NCBI RefSeq assembly: GCF_037974265.1 | Contig: NZ_CP150233.1 | Location: 2,480,001-2,544,000 of the forward strand | Direction of reading: 5' to 3' | Length of the DNA stretch: 64,000 nucleotides | From: Paenibacillus sp. FSL R5-0623 | GTDB lineage: Bacteria; Bacillota; Bacilli; Paenibacillales; Paenibacillaceae | In this document: positions 34,390 through 42,764 of the stretch, piece by piece | Layout of the letters: every line of letters starts with the position of its first letter | How positions within the stretch are numbered: the stretch's first letter is position 1 | The notes under the pieces: model-generated | What the model saw: only the letters and a program-made list of their open reading frames with translations | What the model was told of the DNA's origin: nothing | The model's database searches: none | Translations under genes and position numbers: made by a program

Positions 34390-34562
34390 GTGTTCAAAAA
34401 GGACGGTTTTCAGTACCGAGAAGATGGGATGAAGCTAGAAATGGAGTAGCGGAGCGTAGGCAAAACTACGTGAGCAACGGACATTTCGGCTGAATTCCAT
34501 ATTCGATGCTGATGATGCCTCTAGGCATCCTTCGTAATCAAAAGCGGACTTTTTGAACAACC
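34390..34562. repeat. MITE-like repeat, full copy with terminal inverted repeats
   Basis: The left end TGTTCAAAAAGGACGGTTTT (34391-34410) is the imperfect inverse of the right end AAAAGCGGACTTTTTGAACA (34540-34559). The 170-base interior has no coding frame. Shorter copies of the right end occur at 38885-38930 and 61861-61904. It fills most of the 34311-34687 gap. No clear target duplication is visible. Confidence 0.6.
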
Positions 34563-34687
34563 TCTAATATGGATTATTCTGCTGTAGACTCGTGTACATA
34601 ATTTGCATGAATAGAAGTATATCACACAACGGTGGGAAATACAGCCAATCTGCATAGCATGTCAGGTCACAACCTTCACAACTTCAA

Positions 34688-35140
34688 TCAGGATTTGCCC
34701 AGCAGCAATGATAAAATTCCCGCCGCAATCAATGGACCCACAGGTACACCCTTGAACAGGGCAACCCCAAGTACCGTTCCGATTAACAGCCCTGCAACGA
34801 CAGTTGGCTGTGTACCCATCAGCGTAGCGCCACGTCCTCCGAGATATGCCACCAGTAATCCTACGCCAATGGCGAGCAGTGATTTCCAGTGCAGGAAAGA
34901 CTCGCCGATCGTCTGCAGACTCATCTTGCCACTGGCAAGAGGTGCCATCACACCAATGGTCAGAATGATAATGCCCAGTGTAAGTCCGTATTTTTCAAGC
35001 CATGGAAATGCCTGATTCAGGTTCAGGACTCGTAACAACAACAGAAATACCATCGCTACGGTCACAGGTGTGTTACTGCTGATAATCCCGAGAGCTGCAA
35101 ATACGAGCAGCAGCAGGGAAGTCATATCCATTGTTTTCAT
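34688..35140 (-). CDS. DUF441 (YtwI-like) membrane protein
   Basis: This 150-aa protein of the UPF0756/DUF441 family has four or five membrane helices ([81 protein letters not shown]). [15 protein letters not shown] closes the chain. Function is unknown. Its ATG overlaps the stop of ypdA by four bases, so the two are co-transcribed and coupled. A second in-frame ATG lies at 35131. Confidence 0.9.
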   Translation of the reverse strand: MKTMDMTSLLLLVFAALGIISSNTPVTVAMVFLLLLRVLNLNQAFPWLEKYGLTLGIIILTIGVMAPLASGKMSLQTIGESFLHWKSLLAIGVGLLVAYLGGRGATLMGTQPTVVAGLLIGTVLGVALFKGVPVGPLIAAGILSLLLGKS

Positions 35141-36135
35141 TTCCCTTCAGTCTGTCCACGTTGTTTGCTAACGATATGTTCCGCAATATAACGTCCATGC
35201 CAGCGCCCGGATTCAATAAAGACTTCATTGGCATTACGACCCGAAGCGATGACTCCGCCTACATATACACCAGGTACGCTGCTTTCCATCGTTTGTGCAT
35301 CATATAGAGGTTTATCCATATCATCAGACATCTCCACACCTACCGAAGTGAGTAGCTGACGATCCGGGCGGAAGCCGGTCATTGCCAGTACGAAGTCATT
35401 ATCCAGTTCCCGAGTGGAACCATCCGTGTGTATCAGACGAATCGAATCATCGAGTATTTCATTCACGCGTGATTCCAGGTGCAGTGTGATACGACCTTTT
35501 GTCACCATGCTCTCGAATAGCGGACGTACCCATGGTTTAATATGCTGGGACAGACCACTGCCGCGATAAACCATATCGATATGTGCTCCGACCCGAACCA
35601 GTTCCATGGCCGCATCCACGGCTGAGTTGCTTCCGCCAATAATGGCGACACGTGTACGGGTATAAGGGTGGGCTTCCCGGAAGTAGTGGGTTACTTTATC
35701 TTTATCTTCTCCAGGGATGCCCAGATAGTTAGGATGGTCAAAATAACCGGTAGCTACAACGACATTGCGTCCAACATGTACGATGGCCTCCCCGCAGCGA
35801 TTGAGCGTATGTACCTCAAACGTACCATCATCCTTGCGTTTAATTTCACGGGCTTCCTCATAGTTATGAACACGCAGACCAAAATGTTCGGCTACCCTGC
35901 GATAATAGGCAAGTGCTTCATAACGAAACGGTTTATCATTAGGTGTGCTGAACGGAACGTTTCCGATCTCAAGCAGCGGGGCTGTGCTGAAAAACTGCAT
36001 ATGGGTTGGATACAGATAAATAGATTGAACGATATTGTATTTCTCAACGATCACAGCGGACAGTCCCAGCCGCTCACATTCAATGGCAGCAGACAGACCG
36101 CATGGGCCTCCGCCGATAATAATGACATCTTCCAT
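35137..36135 (-). CDS. ypdA: YpdA-type putative bacillithiol disulfide reductase
   Basis: This 332-aa FAD/NAD(P)-dependent oxidoreductase starts [19 protein letters not shown]. The YpdA-type GGGPCG cysteine is reported as active-site Cys in B. subtilis and S. aureus, where the enzyme reduces bacillithiol disulfide with NADPH. A second nucleotide site reads [16 protein letters not shown], and [17 protein letters not shown] is typical. The start 36135 follows AGGAGG. It is divergent from an ArsR-type regulator across a gap with a palindromic operator. Confidence 0.9.
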   Translation of the reverse strand: MEDVIIIGGGPCGLSAAIECERLGLSAVIVEKYNIVQSIYLYPTHMQFFSTAPLLEIGNVPFSTPNDKPFRYEALAYYRRVAEHFGLRVHNYEEAREIKRKDDGTFEVHTLNRCGEAIVHVGRNVVVATGYFDHPNYLGIPGEDKDKVTHYFREAHPYTRTRVAIIGGSNSAVDAAMELVRVGAHIDMVYRGSGLSQHIKPWVRPLFESMVTKGRITLHLESRVNEILDDSIRLIHTDGSTRELDNDFVLAMTGFRPDRQLLTSVGVEMSDDMDKPLYDAQTMESSVPGVYVGGVIASGRNANEVFIESGRWHGRYIAEHIVSKQRGQTEGK

Positions 36136-36243
36136 GTTCTTAATCCTCCTTATTTCAAGCAATATAATCCTACCGTAAATAACGAGCCAATGCCAGTTCA
36201 AGCGTGGAGTTTAATTAGACAAGCTTACTTGAAACCAAAGGAG

Positions 36244-36292
36244 TTGACGTGTAGAGAAGAAAATACTAATATCAAATTAGATATATATCTAA
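36244..36292 (+). promoter_or_regulatory. Promoter plus palindromic operator of the ArsR-type regulator
   Basis: TTGACG (36244-36249), a 17-base spacer and TAATAT (36267-36272) are followed by the perfect 16-base palindrome TTAGATATATATCTAA (36277-36292) over the start site. This suits autorepression. Confidence 0.6.
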
Positions 36293-36313
36293 ATGAAAGC
36301 GAGATGAACGATG

Positions 36314-36907
36314 ATGCAGTTGGAGAAAATTGTGGCTTATCATAAAGCGTTGGCTGACCCGACCCGGCTTCGCATGCTGCTGTTGTTGGCACAGGGTGAA
36401 CTGCACGGACAGGCACTTGCCGAGCGGCTGAATCTGTCACAGCCAACCGTGACACATCATGCATCCAAGCTGAGAGAGGCAGCGCTGATTAAGGAACGAC
36501 GGGAGAAAAATACAGTGTATTTCACACTCAATCCTTCGTTTATCCGCGAGAATGCACAGGCTTCGGTTGATTTTATCTTTAATCGAGAGGAGGTAGCGGA
36601 TATGAGTGATGTGAACGAAACATTGAAAGCGTCGGTCATGAGAAATTTTTTCTCAAAAGATGGACGACTGCGTCAGATTCCGGCTCAATACAAGAAAAAA
36701 CTGATTGTACTTGGTCATCTGGTCGAGCAGCTTGAATTTGGTCGGAAGTATACGGAAAAAGAAATCAATACATTTATAAAGCAATACCATGAAGACTTTG
36801 CCACGATTCGGCGGGAATTTATCATGCATCAGTTCATGTATCGGGAAGAGGATATCTATGAATTGAATCCGAAGGAAATGTGGACACGCTGGGATCAGGT
36901 CAAATAA
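36314..36907 (+). CDS. ArsR-type regulator with DUF2087 domain
   Basis: The 197-aa protein has an N-terminal winged helix (ALADPTRLRMLLLLAQGELH; LAERLNLSQPTVTHHASKLR). The C-terminal DUF2087 domain has RQIPAQYKKKLIVLGHLVEQ and KYTEKEINTFIKQYHEDFAT. Members are predicted transcription regulators with unknown ligands. No cysteine cluster for metals is present. The ATG at 36314 or 36311 is possible. It probably binds the palindrome in its promoter and may affect divergent ypdA. Confidence 0.85.
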   Translation: MQLEKIVAYHKALADPTRLRMLLLLAQGELHGQALAERLNLSQPTVTHHASKLREAALIKERREKNTVYFTLNPSFIRENAQASVDFIFNREEVADMSDVNETLKASVMRNFFSKDGRLRQIPAQYKKKLIVLGHLVEQLEFGRKYTEKEINTFIKQYHEDFATIRREFIMHQFMYREEDIYELNPKEMWTRWDQVK

Positions 36908-36998
36908 AGTGGGCTGGTGGTAAAAATAATTTGGGCTTGACAACTGTAAAGCTCAGTGTGTAACATAATGGATAATTCTACAAGGGAGGCGATTGTTT

Positions 36999-37070
36999 AT
37001 GACAAACTTAAATGCAGTATACGTTAATTTGAATATGAACAGCGTCTCCGGAACGGATCAAAGCATGTAA
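36999..37070 (+). CDS. Small ORF (23 aa) with strong ribosome site, unknown
   Basis: ATG 36999 opens a 23-codon frame beginning MTNLNAVYVNLNMNSVSG and ending QSM. AAGGGAGG lies at 36982-36989, with a good nine-base spacing. A TTGACA (36937-36942) upstream and a strong terminator at 37131-37160 would make a compact transcript of its own. It could be a small protein or the leader peptide of the downstream GTPase gene. It is polar and lacks a membrane segment. Confidence 0.5.
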   Translation: MTNLNAVYVNLNMNSVSGTDQSM

Positions 37071-37130
37071 TTTTGCGTCAGCTGGATAGCAATATCCATT
37101 GTAACGTGAAGTATCACATGCTCAGATGAA

Positions 37131-37160
37131 GCCACGGGTGACGCACCCGTGGCTTTTTTT
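37131..37160 (+). terminator. Strong intrinsic terminator after the 23-aa ORF
   Basis: GCCACGGGTG pairs perfectly with CACCCGTGGC around ACG and is followed by T7. It lies upstream of the rsgA-like gene. Confidence 0.9.
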
Positions 37161-37267
37161 GTTTGCCGATAAAAGGGTGTTCCTGAATGGTTTATATCGG
37201 ATGGTTAAGTATTCTGTCCGGTAGATCTACAAGAAGGGATGATCTTGATTTGGCTAACTACTTATTG

Positions 37268-37298
37268 CCGCGGGTGTATTTCTACTCGTGGTTTTTTT
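37268..37298 (+). terminator. Second terminator-like hairpin before the rsgA-like gene
   Basis: CCGCGGGT pairs with ACTCGTGG (two G-T pairs) and T7 follows. It sits 75 bases before the GTPase start, as an attenuator would. Confidence 0.55.
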
Positions 37299-37372
37299 GT
37301 TTTGATCTGAACCGGAGATGTTTGTTCACTCGGCTTGAACGAAGTAAACAACTTATTTTGGGAGGAATTTTT

Positions 37373-38467
37373 ATTTTAGATAACCATATTGAGAAGTACG
37401 GCTGGTCTGCAAAGTGGCAGGAACTGTGGCAAGAGACAGGGATGGAAGAGCAGGAGAGAAAACCAGCCAGAATTATCGCAGACCATGGACATCTGCAACG
37501 TTTGATTACAGAAGAGGGCGAATGCTGGGGAAGGATTTCGGGTCGATTGCGTCATGATAGTCTGGAGACCAGCTTGGTTCCGGCGGTTGGCGATTGGGTG
37601 GCGATTACAGGTCAGGCAGGTGAAGAAGCTATTATTCACAATCTGGTGCCACGTCGGAGCAGGGTATCGAGACAGGCGGCAGGTCCAGTGACCAAGGAAC
37701 AATTAATCGCCGCAAACGTAGATACACTGTTAATCGTGGCTGCACTTAATCATGATTTCAACCTTAGACGACTCGAAAGATACGTGATGATGGCTTGGAA
37801 TGGTGGCGTGAGGCCAGTCATTGTCTTGAGCAAAAGTGATCTGTGCAACAATGTGGAAGAACAGATCCGAAGTGTAGAAGGAATTGCTCCAGGCGTTGAA
37901 GTGCTTGCGATATCTGCAGTGGAGGGTCAAGGGAAATCCTTACTGGAAAGATATTTGCACCCAGGGCTGACTGTTGCGCTCACAGGATCTTCTGGCAGTG
38001 GCAAGTCTACGCTGGTGAACTGGATGATGGGTGAGGATGTGCAGCTTACGCAATCCGTCCGCGAGGGAGACAGCCGTGGGAGACATACGACAACACACCG
38101 GGAGATGTTTGTACTTCCACAGGGCGCCGTATTAATCGATACTCCAGGAATGCGCGAGCTTAATCTCTGGGATGAGGGCAATGATGGGCTGTCACATGCG
38201 TTTGGAGAAATTGAAGAACTTGCCGCCACGTGCAGATTTCTGGATTGCAGTCATACACGGGAAGCTGGATGTGCAGTGAAAGAGGCCATACAGGACGGTT
38301 CATTGGATGAAAAAAGGCTGAATAATTATCTGAAAATGCAGAAGGAATTGCAATATCAGCAGCGCAAGGAAGAAGTGGCATCCAGAAGGCGTACCGCCTC
38401 CAGCAAACCGGCCAATAGTCGCAAACCCAAGCACTCCCGTAGTGTGAAAGAGTGGGAGGAAGCATGA
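37373..38467 (+). CDS. rsgA: RsgA-type ribosome-associated GTPase (circularly permuted)
   Basis: RsgA matures the 30S subunit. The 364-aa protein has an N-terminal OB-fold (GECWGRISGRLRHDS) and the permuted G motifs in order: G4 LSKSD, G1 GSSGSGKST, G2 region GRHTTTHRE, G3 DTPGMRE. A zinc finger CRFLDCSHTREAGCAV and a basic tail follow. The only start with proper spacing from GGGAGGAA (37360-37367) is an ATT at 37373, giving (M)LDNHIEKYGWSAKW, which fits the usual family start. The frame is open upstream, but those codons lie in the terminator leader. A paralogue of housekeeping RsgA is possible. Confidence 0.85.
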   Translation: MLDNHIEKYGWSAKWQELWQETGMEEQERKPARIIADHGHLQRLITEEGECWGRISGRLRHDSLETSLVPAVGDWVAITGQAGEEAIIHNLVPRRSRVSRQAAGPVTKEQLIAANVDTLLIVAALNHDFNLRRLERYVMMAWNGGVRPVIVLSKSDLCNNVEEQIRSVEGIAPGVEVLAISAVEGQGKSLLERYLHPGLTVALTGSSGSGKSTLVNWMMGEDVQLTQSVREGDSRGRHTTTHREMFVLPQGAVLIDTPGMRELNLWDEGNDGLSHAFGEIEELAATCRFLDCSHTREAGCAVKEAIQDGSLDEKRLNNYLKMQKELQYQQRKEEVASRRRTASSKPANSRKPKHSRSVKEWEEA

Positions 38468-38523
38468 AATCAGGCGGGCATCATCCAGTATCTTGCATAA
38501 GATAGGTCAGGAGGGATGTCATT

Positions 38524-38862
38524 ATGCCAGATTACAGGATTATTGTAGATCTGTCTGACCACATGTTATATCTTCTGGATGGCAATCAGGTGATTAAAGG
38601 TTATCCCGTAGCCACCGGCAAGATGCTCACGCAGACTCCAAACGGGGAGTTCACTATTATTAACAAACAATCTAATCCAGGTGGGCCATTTGGCGTGTTC
38701 TGGATGGGACTGTCTGCTCCCCATTATGGGATACACGGAACCAATGAGCCTTGGTCTATTGGCAAATCTGTCTCCCATGGTTGTATACGCATGTACAACT
38801 CGGATGTACTGGATCTGTCTTCCAAGGTATCTGTAGGCACGAGGGTAACGATCCGGCCGTAG
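38524..38862 (+). CDS. L,D-transpeptidase (YkuD domain) without signal peptide
   Basis: The 112-aa protein is a bare YkuD domain. It has the catalytic motif in HGTNEP...SVSHGCIRM with the active Cys in SHGCIRM. L,D-transpeptidases make 3-3 crosslinks or remodel peptidoglycan. No signal peptide, LysM or membrane segment is present, so export must occur by other means or act at sporulation. GGAGGG precedes ATG 38524. The gene ends inside its own terminator. Confidence 0.9.
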   Translation: MPDYRIIVDLSDHMLYLLDGNQVIKGYPVATGKMLTQTPNGEFTIINKQSNPGGPFGVFWMGLSAPHYGIHGTNEPWSIGKSVSHGCIRMYNSDVLDLSSKVSVGTRVTIRP

Positions 38863-38873
38863 GGCCGGATTTT
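38851..38873 (+). terminator. Terminator overlapping the L,D-transpeptidase stop codon
   Basis: ATCCGGCC pairs with GGCCGGAT around GTAG, which contains the stop codon; TTT follows. Confidence 0.7.
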
Positions 38874-38884
38874 ACTTTATAAGA

Positions 38885-38930
38885 GTTAGTTCAAAAAGTC
38901 CACTTTTGATTACGAATCATGCCTAGCGGC
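38885..38930. repeat. Partial copy of the MITE-like repeat
   Basis: GTTCAAAAAGTCCACTTTTG and the following GATTACGAATCATGCCTAG match the inverted right end of the 34.4 kb element with few changes, so this is a truncated copy. Confidence 0.55.
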
Positions 38931-39024
38931 ATCAGGACTGAAGTGGATAAATTTGGAATTATTGGAAAAGGAACATATAGTATGGTAAAGCTACGGCAGT
39001 TACGAGAGAAAAGAAGTGATAGCT

Positions 39025-39564
39025 ATGCTGATCAGGCCGGCGCTTGAAGGGGATGCGCAGGGGATAGCCCGTGTACATACAGAGAGTTGGAAAACAACGT
39101 ATCGGGGAATTGTGCCTGACGATTTTTTGGATCATTTGACTATAGAATCAAGATTGTCCCAGTGGGAAAAGACCATTCGTTCTGGCGAAAAGGATCAGAT
39201 CCTGGTAGTAGCTGAACAGCATGATGGGAAAATTGTCGGATTTGCCTGTGGGGGTAGGGAGCGTGAAGGCAAATTAGCTTATGATGGAGAGTTGTACGCC
39301 ATATATTTGCTGAAGGAGATGCAACAAACGGGGATAGGTCAACAACTGGCTACACATGTCGTTAATCATCTGCGAAACCATAATATGAAAAGTCTGATCA
39401 TATGGGCTTTGGAGCGTAATTCAGCGTGCCGCTTCTATGAAAAGATGGGAGGCTTTCCAGTCCATACACAGTCCATCCGCATCGGGGGTCAAGATTTGAT
39501 TGAAGTTGGCTACGGATGGGAAGACTTGGGCCTCTTTGGAGAGAAGAGCCTGCCTGACAGGTGA
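39025..39564 (+). CDS. GNAT family N-acetyltransferase
   Basis: The 179-aa protein has the GNAT fold: IRPALEGDAQGIARVHTESW at the N-terminus, the acetyl-CoA loop QQTGIGQQLATHV, and the terminal WALERNSACRFYEKMGG. It probably acetylates a small molecule or protein terminus; the substrate is unknown. ATG 39025 follows AAAGAAGTGA; a GTG at 39016 is less likely. Confidence 0.87.
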   Translation: MLIRPALEGDAQGIARVHTESWKTTYRGIVPDDFLDHLTIESRLSQWEKTIRSGEKDQILVVAEQHDGKIVGFACGGREREGKLAYDGELYAIYLLKEMQQTGIGQQLATHVVNHLRNHNMKSLIIWALERNSACRFYEKMGGFPVHTQSIRIGGQDLIEVGYGWEDLGLFGEKSLPDR

Positions 39565-39732
39565 AAGGCATACAGGGAGTGACAGAATTGGTACATTGTA
39601 TTGTTTCCTTAAGCACTAGGAATGGAAAAGTTAATTCAGGTCTGCACGTTTGCGTAATTCTGAACAAGGTTAATGATGTATTACACTGTTTTGCAGGTGT
39701 GACATTCAATCTTGATCAGGAGGCGTATTCAG

Positions 39733-41208
39733 ATGACTTTAATGGAAACCGAACATACAACATGGACGAAACAATATATTAATGGCCAATGGGTAGATGG
39801 CTCCGGCGAGAAAACTATGGAGAATATCAATCCTTATTCGGGAGAAGTTATTGCCACATGGCGCTCTTCCAATAAGAAAGACATAGATAAGGCTTATGAG
39901 TCAGCTCAGAAAAATTCAATTGAATGGGCAAAGTCATTACCTGCTGCGAAAGAAGAGGTATTACGTAAAGTTTCATCCCTGATGGTAGAGCGAAAAGAGG
40001 AGATCATTCAACTGTTGACCACGGAATCCGGCAGTACCCGAATCAAATCGGAGGCGGAGTTTGCAGCAGCTAAACGAATTGTGGACGAAGCAGCATCTTT
40101 TCCTTATCGCATGAAGGGTGAGATTATCCCGTCCAATACCCCTGGCAAAGAGAACCGTGTGGCTCGTGAACCGAAGGGTGTGATTGGTGTTATCGGGCCA
40201 TGGAACTTCCCTTTGCATCTATGCCTGCGATCTGTCGCTCCAGCGATTGCTCTTGGTAATGGTGTGGTGATTAAACCGGCATCAGACACTCCGATTACGG
40301 CAGGTTGGCTCATTGCCGATTTGTTTGAACAGGCTGGTCTGCCAAAGGGCGTGTTAAATGTCGTTGCCGGAAGTGGCAGCGAGATCGGAGATTACTTTGT
40401 CGCTCATCCGGTTCCCAAAGTAATTTCATTTACGGGTTCCACAGAAGTTGGACAAGGGATCGGTAAACTGGCGGGTGAACATTTAAAAGAAACGACACTG
40501 GAGCTAGGCGGCAACAACGCCATGGTTGTGCTGGAAGATGCGGATATTGAACATGCTGCCGAAGCGGCGGTCTTTGGCAAGTTTCTGCATCAGGGACAGA
40601 TCTGTATGGCTCTGAATCGTATCATTGTGCATGCCGATATTTACGACCAATTCGTCGAATCATTTGTTGCCAAAACGAAGAATGTCCAGGCAGGTGATCC
40701 AGCGGATGCTAACACACTCGTGGGTCCTCTCATTCGGGGAAAAGAGGTAGAACGATTGCTGGAGCTTGTAAACAAAACCAAGGCCGAAGGCGCACGGTTA
40801 ATGCTCGGGGGGACCAGTAAAGGCAGCGTGCTGTATCCTACTGTACTTGCCGATGTTAAACCTGAACAGGATATCGTGCAGCAGGAATTGTTTGGCCCAG
40901 TGGCAGTGATCATGAAGGCTCATGATGAGCAGGAAGCTGTACGTTTGGCGAATGATACGCCTTATGGACTTAGTGGTTCCGTATTCACAAGAGATCTCAA
41001 TCGAGGATATCAGGTTGCTCAGCGCATTGAATCGGGTATGGTGCATGTAAATGATCAGTCTGTGAACGATGAAGCGCATGTGATGTTTGGCGGTGAAAAA
41101 GCTTCGGGGATTGGACGTTTCGGTGGTGATTGGGCCATTGAGAAGTTTACACGTACGCGTTGGATCAGCATTCAGCACCAATATCGGGAATATCCGGGAG
41201 TGAAATAA
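39733..41208 (+). CDS. NAD(P)-dependent aldehyde dehydrogenase
   Basis: The 491-aa enzyme belongs to the ALDH superfamily, near the benzaldehyde/vanillin dehydrogenase (YfmT-like) group. GPWNFPLHLCLRSVAPAIALG forms part of the cofactor fold, with FTGSTEVGQGIG, the catalytic Glu in LELGGNNA and the catalytic Cys in HQGQICMALNR. It oxidises aldehydes to acids. AGGAGGCG lies before ATG 39733. A terminator follows. The natural substrate cannot be deduced. Confidence 0.92.
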   Translation: MTLMETEHTTWTKQYINGQWVDGSGEKTMENINPYSGEVIATWRSSNKKDIDKAYESAQKNSIEWAKSLPAAKEEVLRKVSSLMVERKEEIIQLLTTESGSTRIKSEAEFAAAKRIVDEAASFPYRMKGEIIPSNTPGKENRVAREPKGVIGVIGPWNFPLHLCLRSVAPAIALGNGVVIKPASDTPITAGWLIADLFEQAGLPKGVLNVVAGSGSEIGDYFVAHPVPKVISFTGSTEVGQGIGKLAGEHLKETTLELGGNNAMVVLEDADIEHAAEAAVFGKFLHQGQICMALNRIIVHADIYDQFVESFVAKTKNVQAGDPADANTLVGPLIRGKEVERLLELVNKTKAEGARLMLGGTSKGSVLYPTVLADVKPEQDIVQQELFGPVAVIMKAHDEQEAVRLANDTPYGLSGSVFTRDLNRGYQVAQRIESGMVHVNDQSVNDEAHVMFGGEKASGIGRFGGDWAIEKFTRTRWISIQHQYREYPGVK

Positions 41209-41285
41209 GTCGAAAAAGGGTGAACTAGCAGGTTCATTTATAAATGATTAGAGTGGGTTGCAAAAAGATCGACAAATCATGCGAA

Positions 41286-41318
41286 AGTCCGTCTCCAGCT
41301 TGGTGAGACGGGCTTTTT
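41286..41318 (+). terminator. Terminator of the aldehyde dehydrogenase gene
   Basis: AGTCCGTCTC pairs with GAGACGGGCT and is followed by T5. Confidence 0.8.
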
Positions 41319-41452
41319 GCACAATTTTACACCTCAGCAAAATACGGCTTAATATAAGAGCGGAAAAGCTGTTTGGGGCTGACGCTATCTGGTTATTTAT
41401 GGATACACGGAAGAATCGATCCGTAAATCCAATGGCAAAGGGGCTTTTATTC

Positions 41453-41605
41453 ATGTCCATTGACCGCTTTATTCTAAGGAAACTGAATACCTGTCAGGAA
41501 GAACATACACGTGCCAATTTGGTTCGGCTGTTTGTCATTCGTATTCGTAAAGCCGAGATTGCGGAAGAACATGATGCCGCCTATGTCCTGAGCAAACTGC
41601 ACTGA
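41453..41605 (+). CDS. Small basic protein (50 aa), unknown
   Basis: ATG 41453 follows AAAGGGG with nine-base spacing and opens a 50-codon frame beginning MSIDRFILRKLNTCQEEH and ending AAYVLSKLH. It is helical and amphipathic (LVRLFVIRIRKAEIAEEHD). The frame is also open upstream, but those codons cross the preceding gene's terminator tail. No family is recognised. Confidence 0.5.
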   Translation: MSIDRFILRKLNTCQEEHTRANLVRLFVIRIRKAEIAEEHDAAYVLSKLH

Positions 41606-41653
41606 GCGATGGCGGATAACAATTGCGATCCGCTGTTAACGTGTATACAACTC

Positions 41654-41691
41654 AAAAAAGGAAGCTTGTCTATAACGACAGCTTCCTTTTT
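41654..41691. terminator. Bidirectional terminator
   Basis: AAAAAAGGAAGCTTGTC pairs with GACAGCTTCCTTTTT around TATAAC. It serves the 50-aa gene on the plus strand and the 79-aa gene on the minus strand. Confidence 0.8.
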
Positions 41692-41727
41692 CATGTCTTG
41701 TAATGAATGTGGCTTGACTGACTCCTT

Positions 41728-41967
41728 TTAATATAAGGATAAAGCAAGGGAGTCGTTTTCACTTCGACTGTGGAGAATGGCTTCTCCATTAACAATCTCA
41801 ATACTAATTAAAGAATGCAGACATTTTTGAATGGCGCGTTTACCGTTGCTAATTTTATGCTCAAGAGCACTGCTAAGCAATCTTAATGTCTTCTGCATAG
41901 GTTGTTTGTTTTCTTGATTAAAATATACAGGGATTGATTTGTTTTGAAAGGTTATTAGGGTTCTCAC
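41728..41967 (-). CDS. Small protein (79 aa), unknown
   Basis: A perfect ribosome site GAGGTGAT lies five bases before GTG 41967 on the minus strand. The protein starts MRTLITFQNKSIPVYFNQEN and has LLSSALEHKISNGKRAIQKC. It is soluble and slightly basic, with no known motif. It is separated by a 420-base AT-rich gap from the secretion locus and ends at a terminator. Confidence 0.6.
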   Translation of the reverse strand: MRTLITFQNKSIPVYFNQENKQPMQKTLRLLSSALEHKISNGKRAIQKCLHSLISIEIVNGEAILHSRSENDSLALSLY

Positions 41968-42389
41968 TTGAAATCACCTCACGGTTGTTATTTCATACAG
42001 CTAATAATAAATTCCAATGCTTAAAATTACCTTAAAATCAGCTTATGAAAACATAAAGGTGGGTAATGTTTGAAAAGTGTTCACAATTCAATTGTGAGCG
42101 AAGGAATAAAAGTCCTGAAAAACGTAACTTAATTACCATTTAAATGGAACGAAAAACGATAATTTTCGTATCCTCGCAATATTTAATTGCATAACTGCCA
42201 CGAAAGTTCTGAGTCTAATGTACGATATTTTAATATATACGTGGGTCATATGTAACAAAATTACAGGTGGTACATTGCAAACAGGGTGTTTATGTAAGAA
42301 AATAGGGTTGATATAACGATGCATTCTCTTTTTTTTGATTTAATCTGACATTAGGACAATTTACATATGAGACCATGGGAGGGATTCGG
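41968..42389. other. AT-rich intergenic region upstream of the type VII locus
   Basis: This 422-base gap has no supported gene. It holds palindromes TCACAATT-C-AATTGTGA (42081-42097) and CCATTTAAATGG (42137-42148), and TTGATA/TATAAC-like fragments near 42307. It is notably AT-rich compared with the flanking genes. The promoter of the secretion locus should be here but is not clear. Confidence 0.5.
42081..42097. promoter_or_regulatory. 17-base palindrome, candidate operator
   Basis: TCACAATT-C-AATTGTGA is perfectly symmetric. A related CACAATTGTG occurs at 58933-58942. A regulator binding site is plausible but unproven. Confidence 0.35.
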
Positions 42390-42710
42390 ATGATTCTAAC
42401 CGTGTATTCCGGCCGCGAGGAAGGAGAATGGTTCGACATCGATGTTCCGGACGAATGTACCATTGAACATTTGAAGACATTACTCGGCGTTCGCATTTTT
42501 GGACAGGCACCGGGAGACGGCATTCAGTACATCCTTGAAGCCAAGTTTCCGGAAGGTCTGTGGTTTTCTCCGCAGAACGCACAGCAGTTAATGGAAACAG
42601 GGCTGCGACAAGGTAGTTGCGTACGTGTCCAGCGGGCTTTTTCAACGACTTCGGAAGAAGCGCCTGTATATGGAAGACGTTCATTGTTTCAGCAGGACAG
42701 CAACGAATAG
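42390..42710 (+). CDS. esaB: EsaB/YukD-like ubiquitin-fold protein of type VII secretion
   Basis: The 106-aa protein is a YukD/EsaB-like ubiquitin-fold component. It begins MILTVYSGREEGEWFDIDVP and shows the hydrophobic pattern CTIEHLKTLLGVRIF typical of YukD. YukD-like proteins are small cytosolic parts of T7SSb loci with a regulatory or assembly role. GGGAGGGAT precedes ATG 42390. It is 54 bases ahead of essC. The extra C-tail (SEEAPVYGRRSLFQQ) is longer than in B. subtilis YukD. Confidence 0.7.
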   Translation: MILTVYSGREEGEWFDIDVPDECTIEHLKTLLGVRIFGQAPGDGIQYILEAKFPEGLWFSPQNAQQLMETGLRQGSCVRVQRAFSTTSEEAPVYGRRSLFQQDSNE

Positions 42711-42764
42711 AGCTTTTGAACGTATACATTCATTATTGAACGAACTAAAGGAGGTCTTCTCTTC

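Noticed and set aside
36999..37160. Type I toxin-antitoxin interpretation of the 23-aa ORF
   Set aside because: The peptide is polar with no membrane helix, and no antisense promoter is evident.
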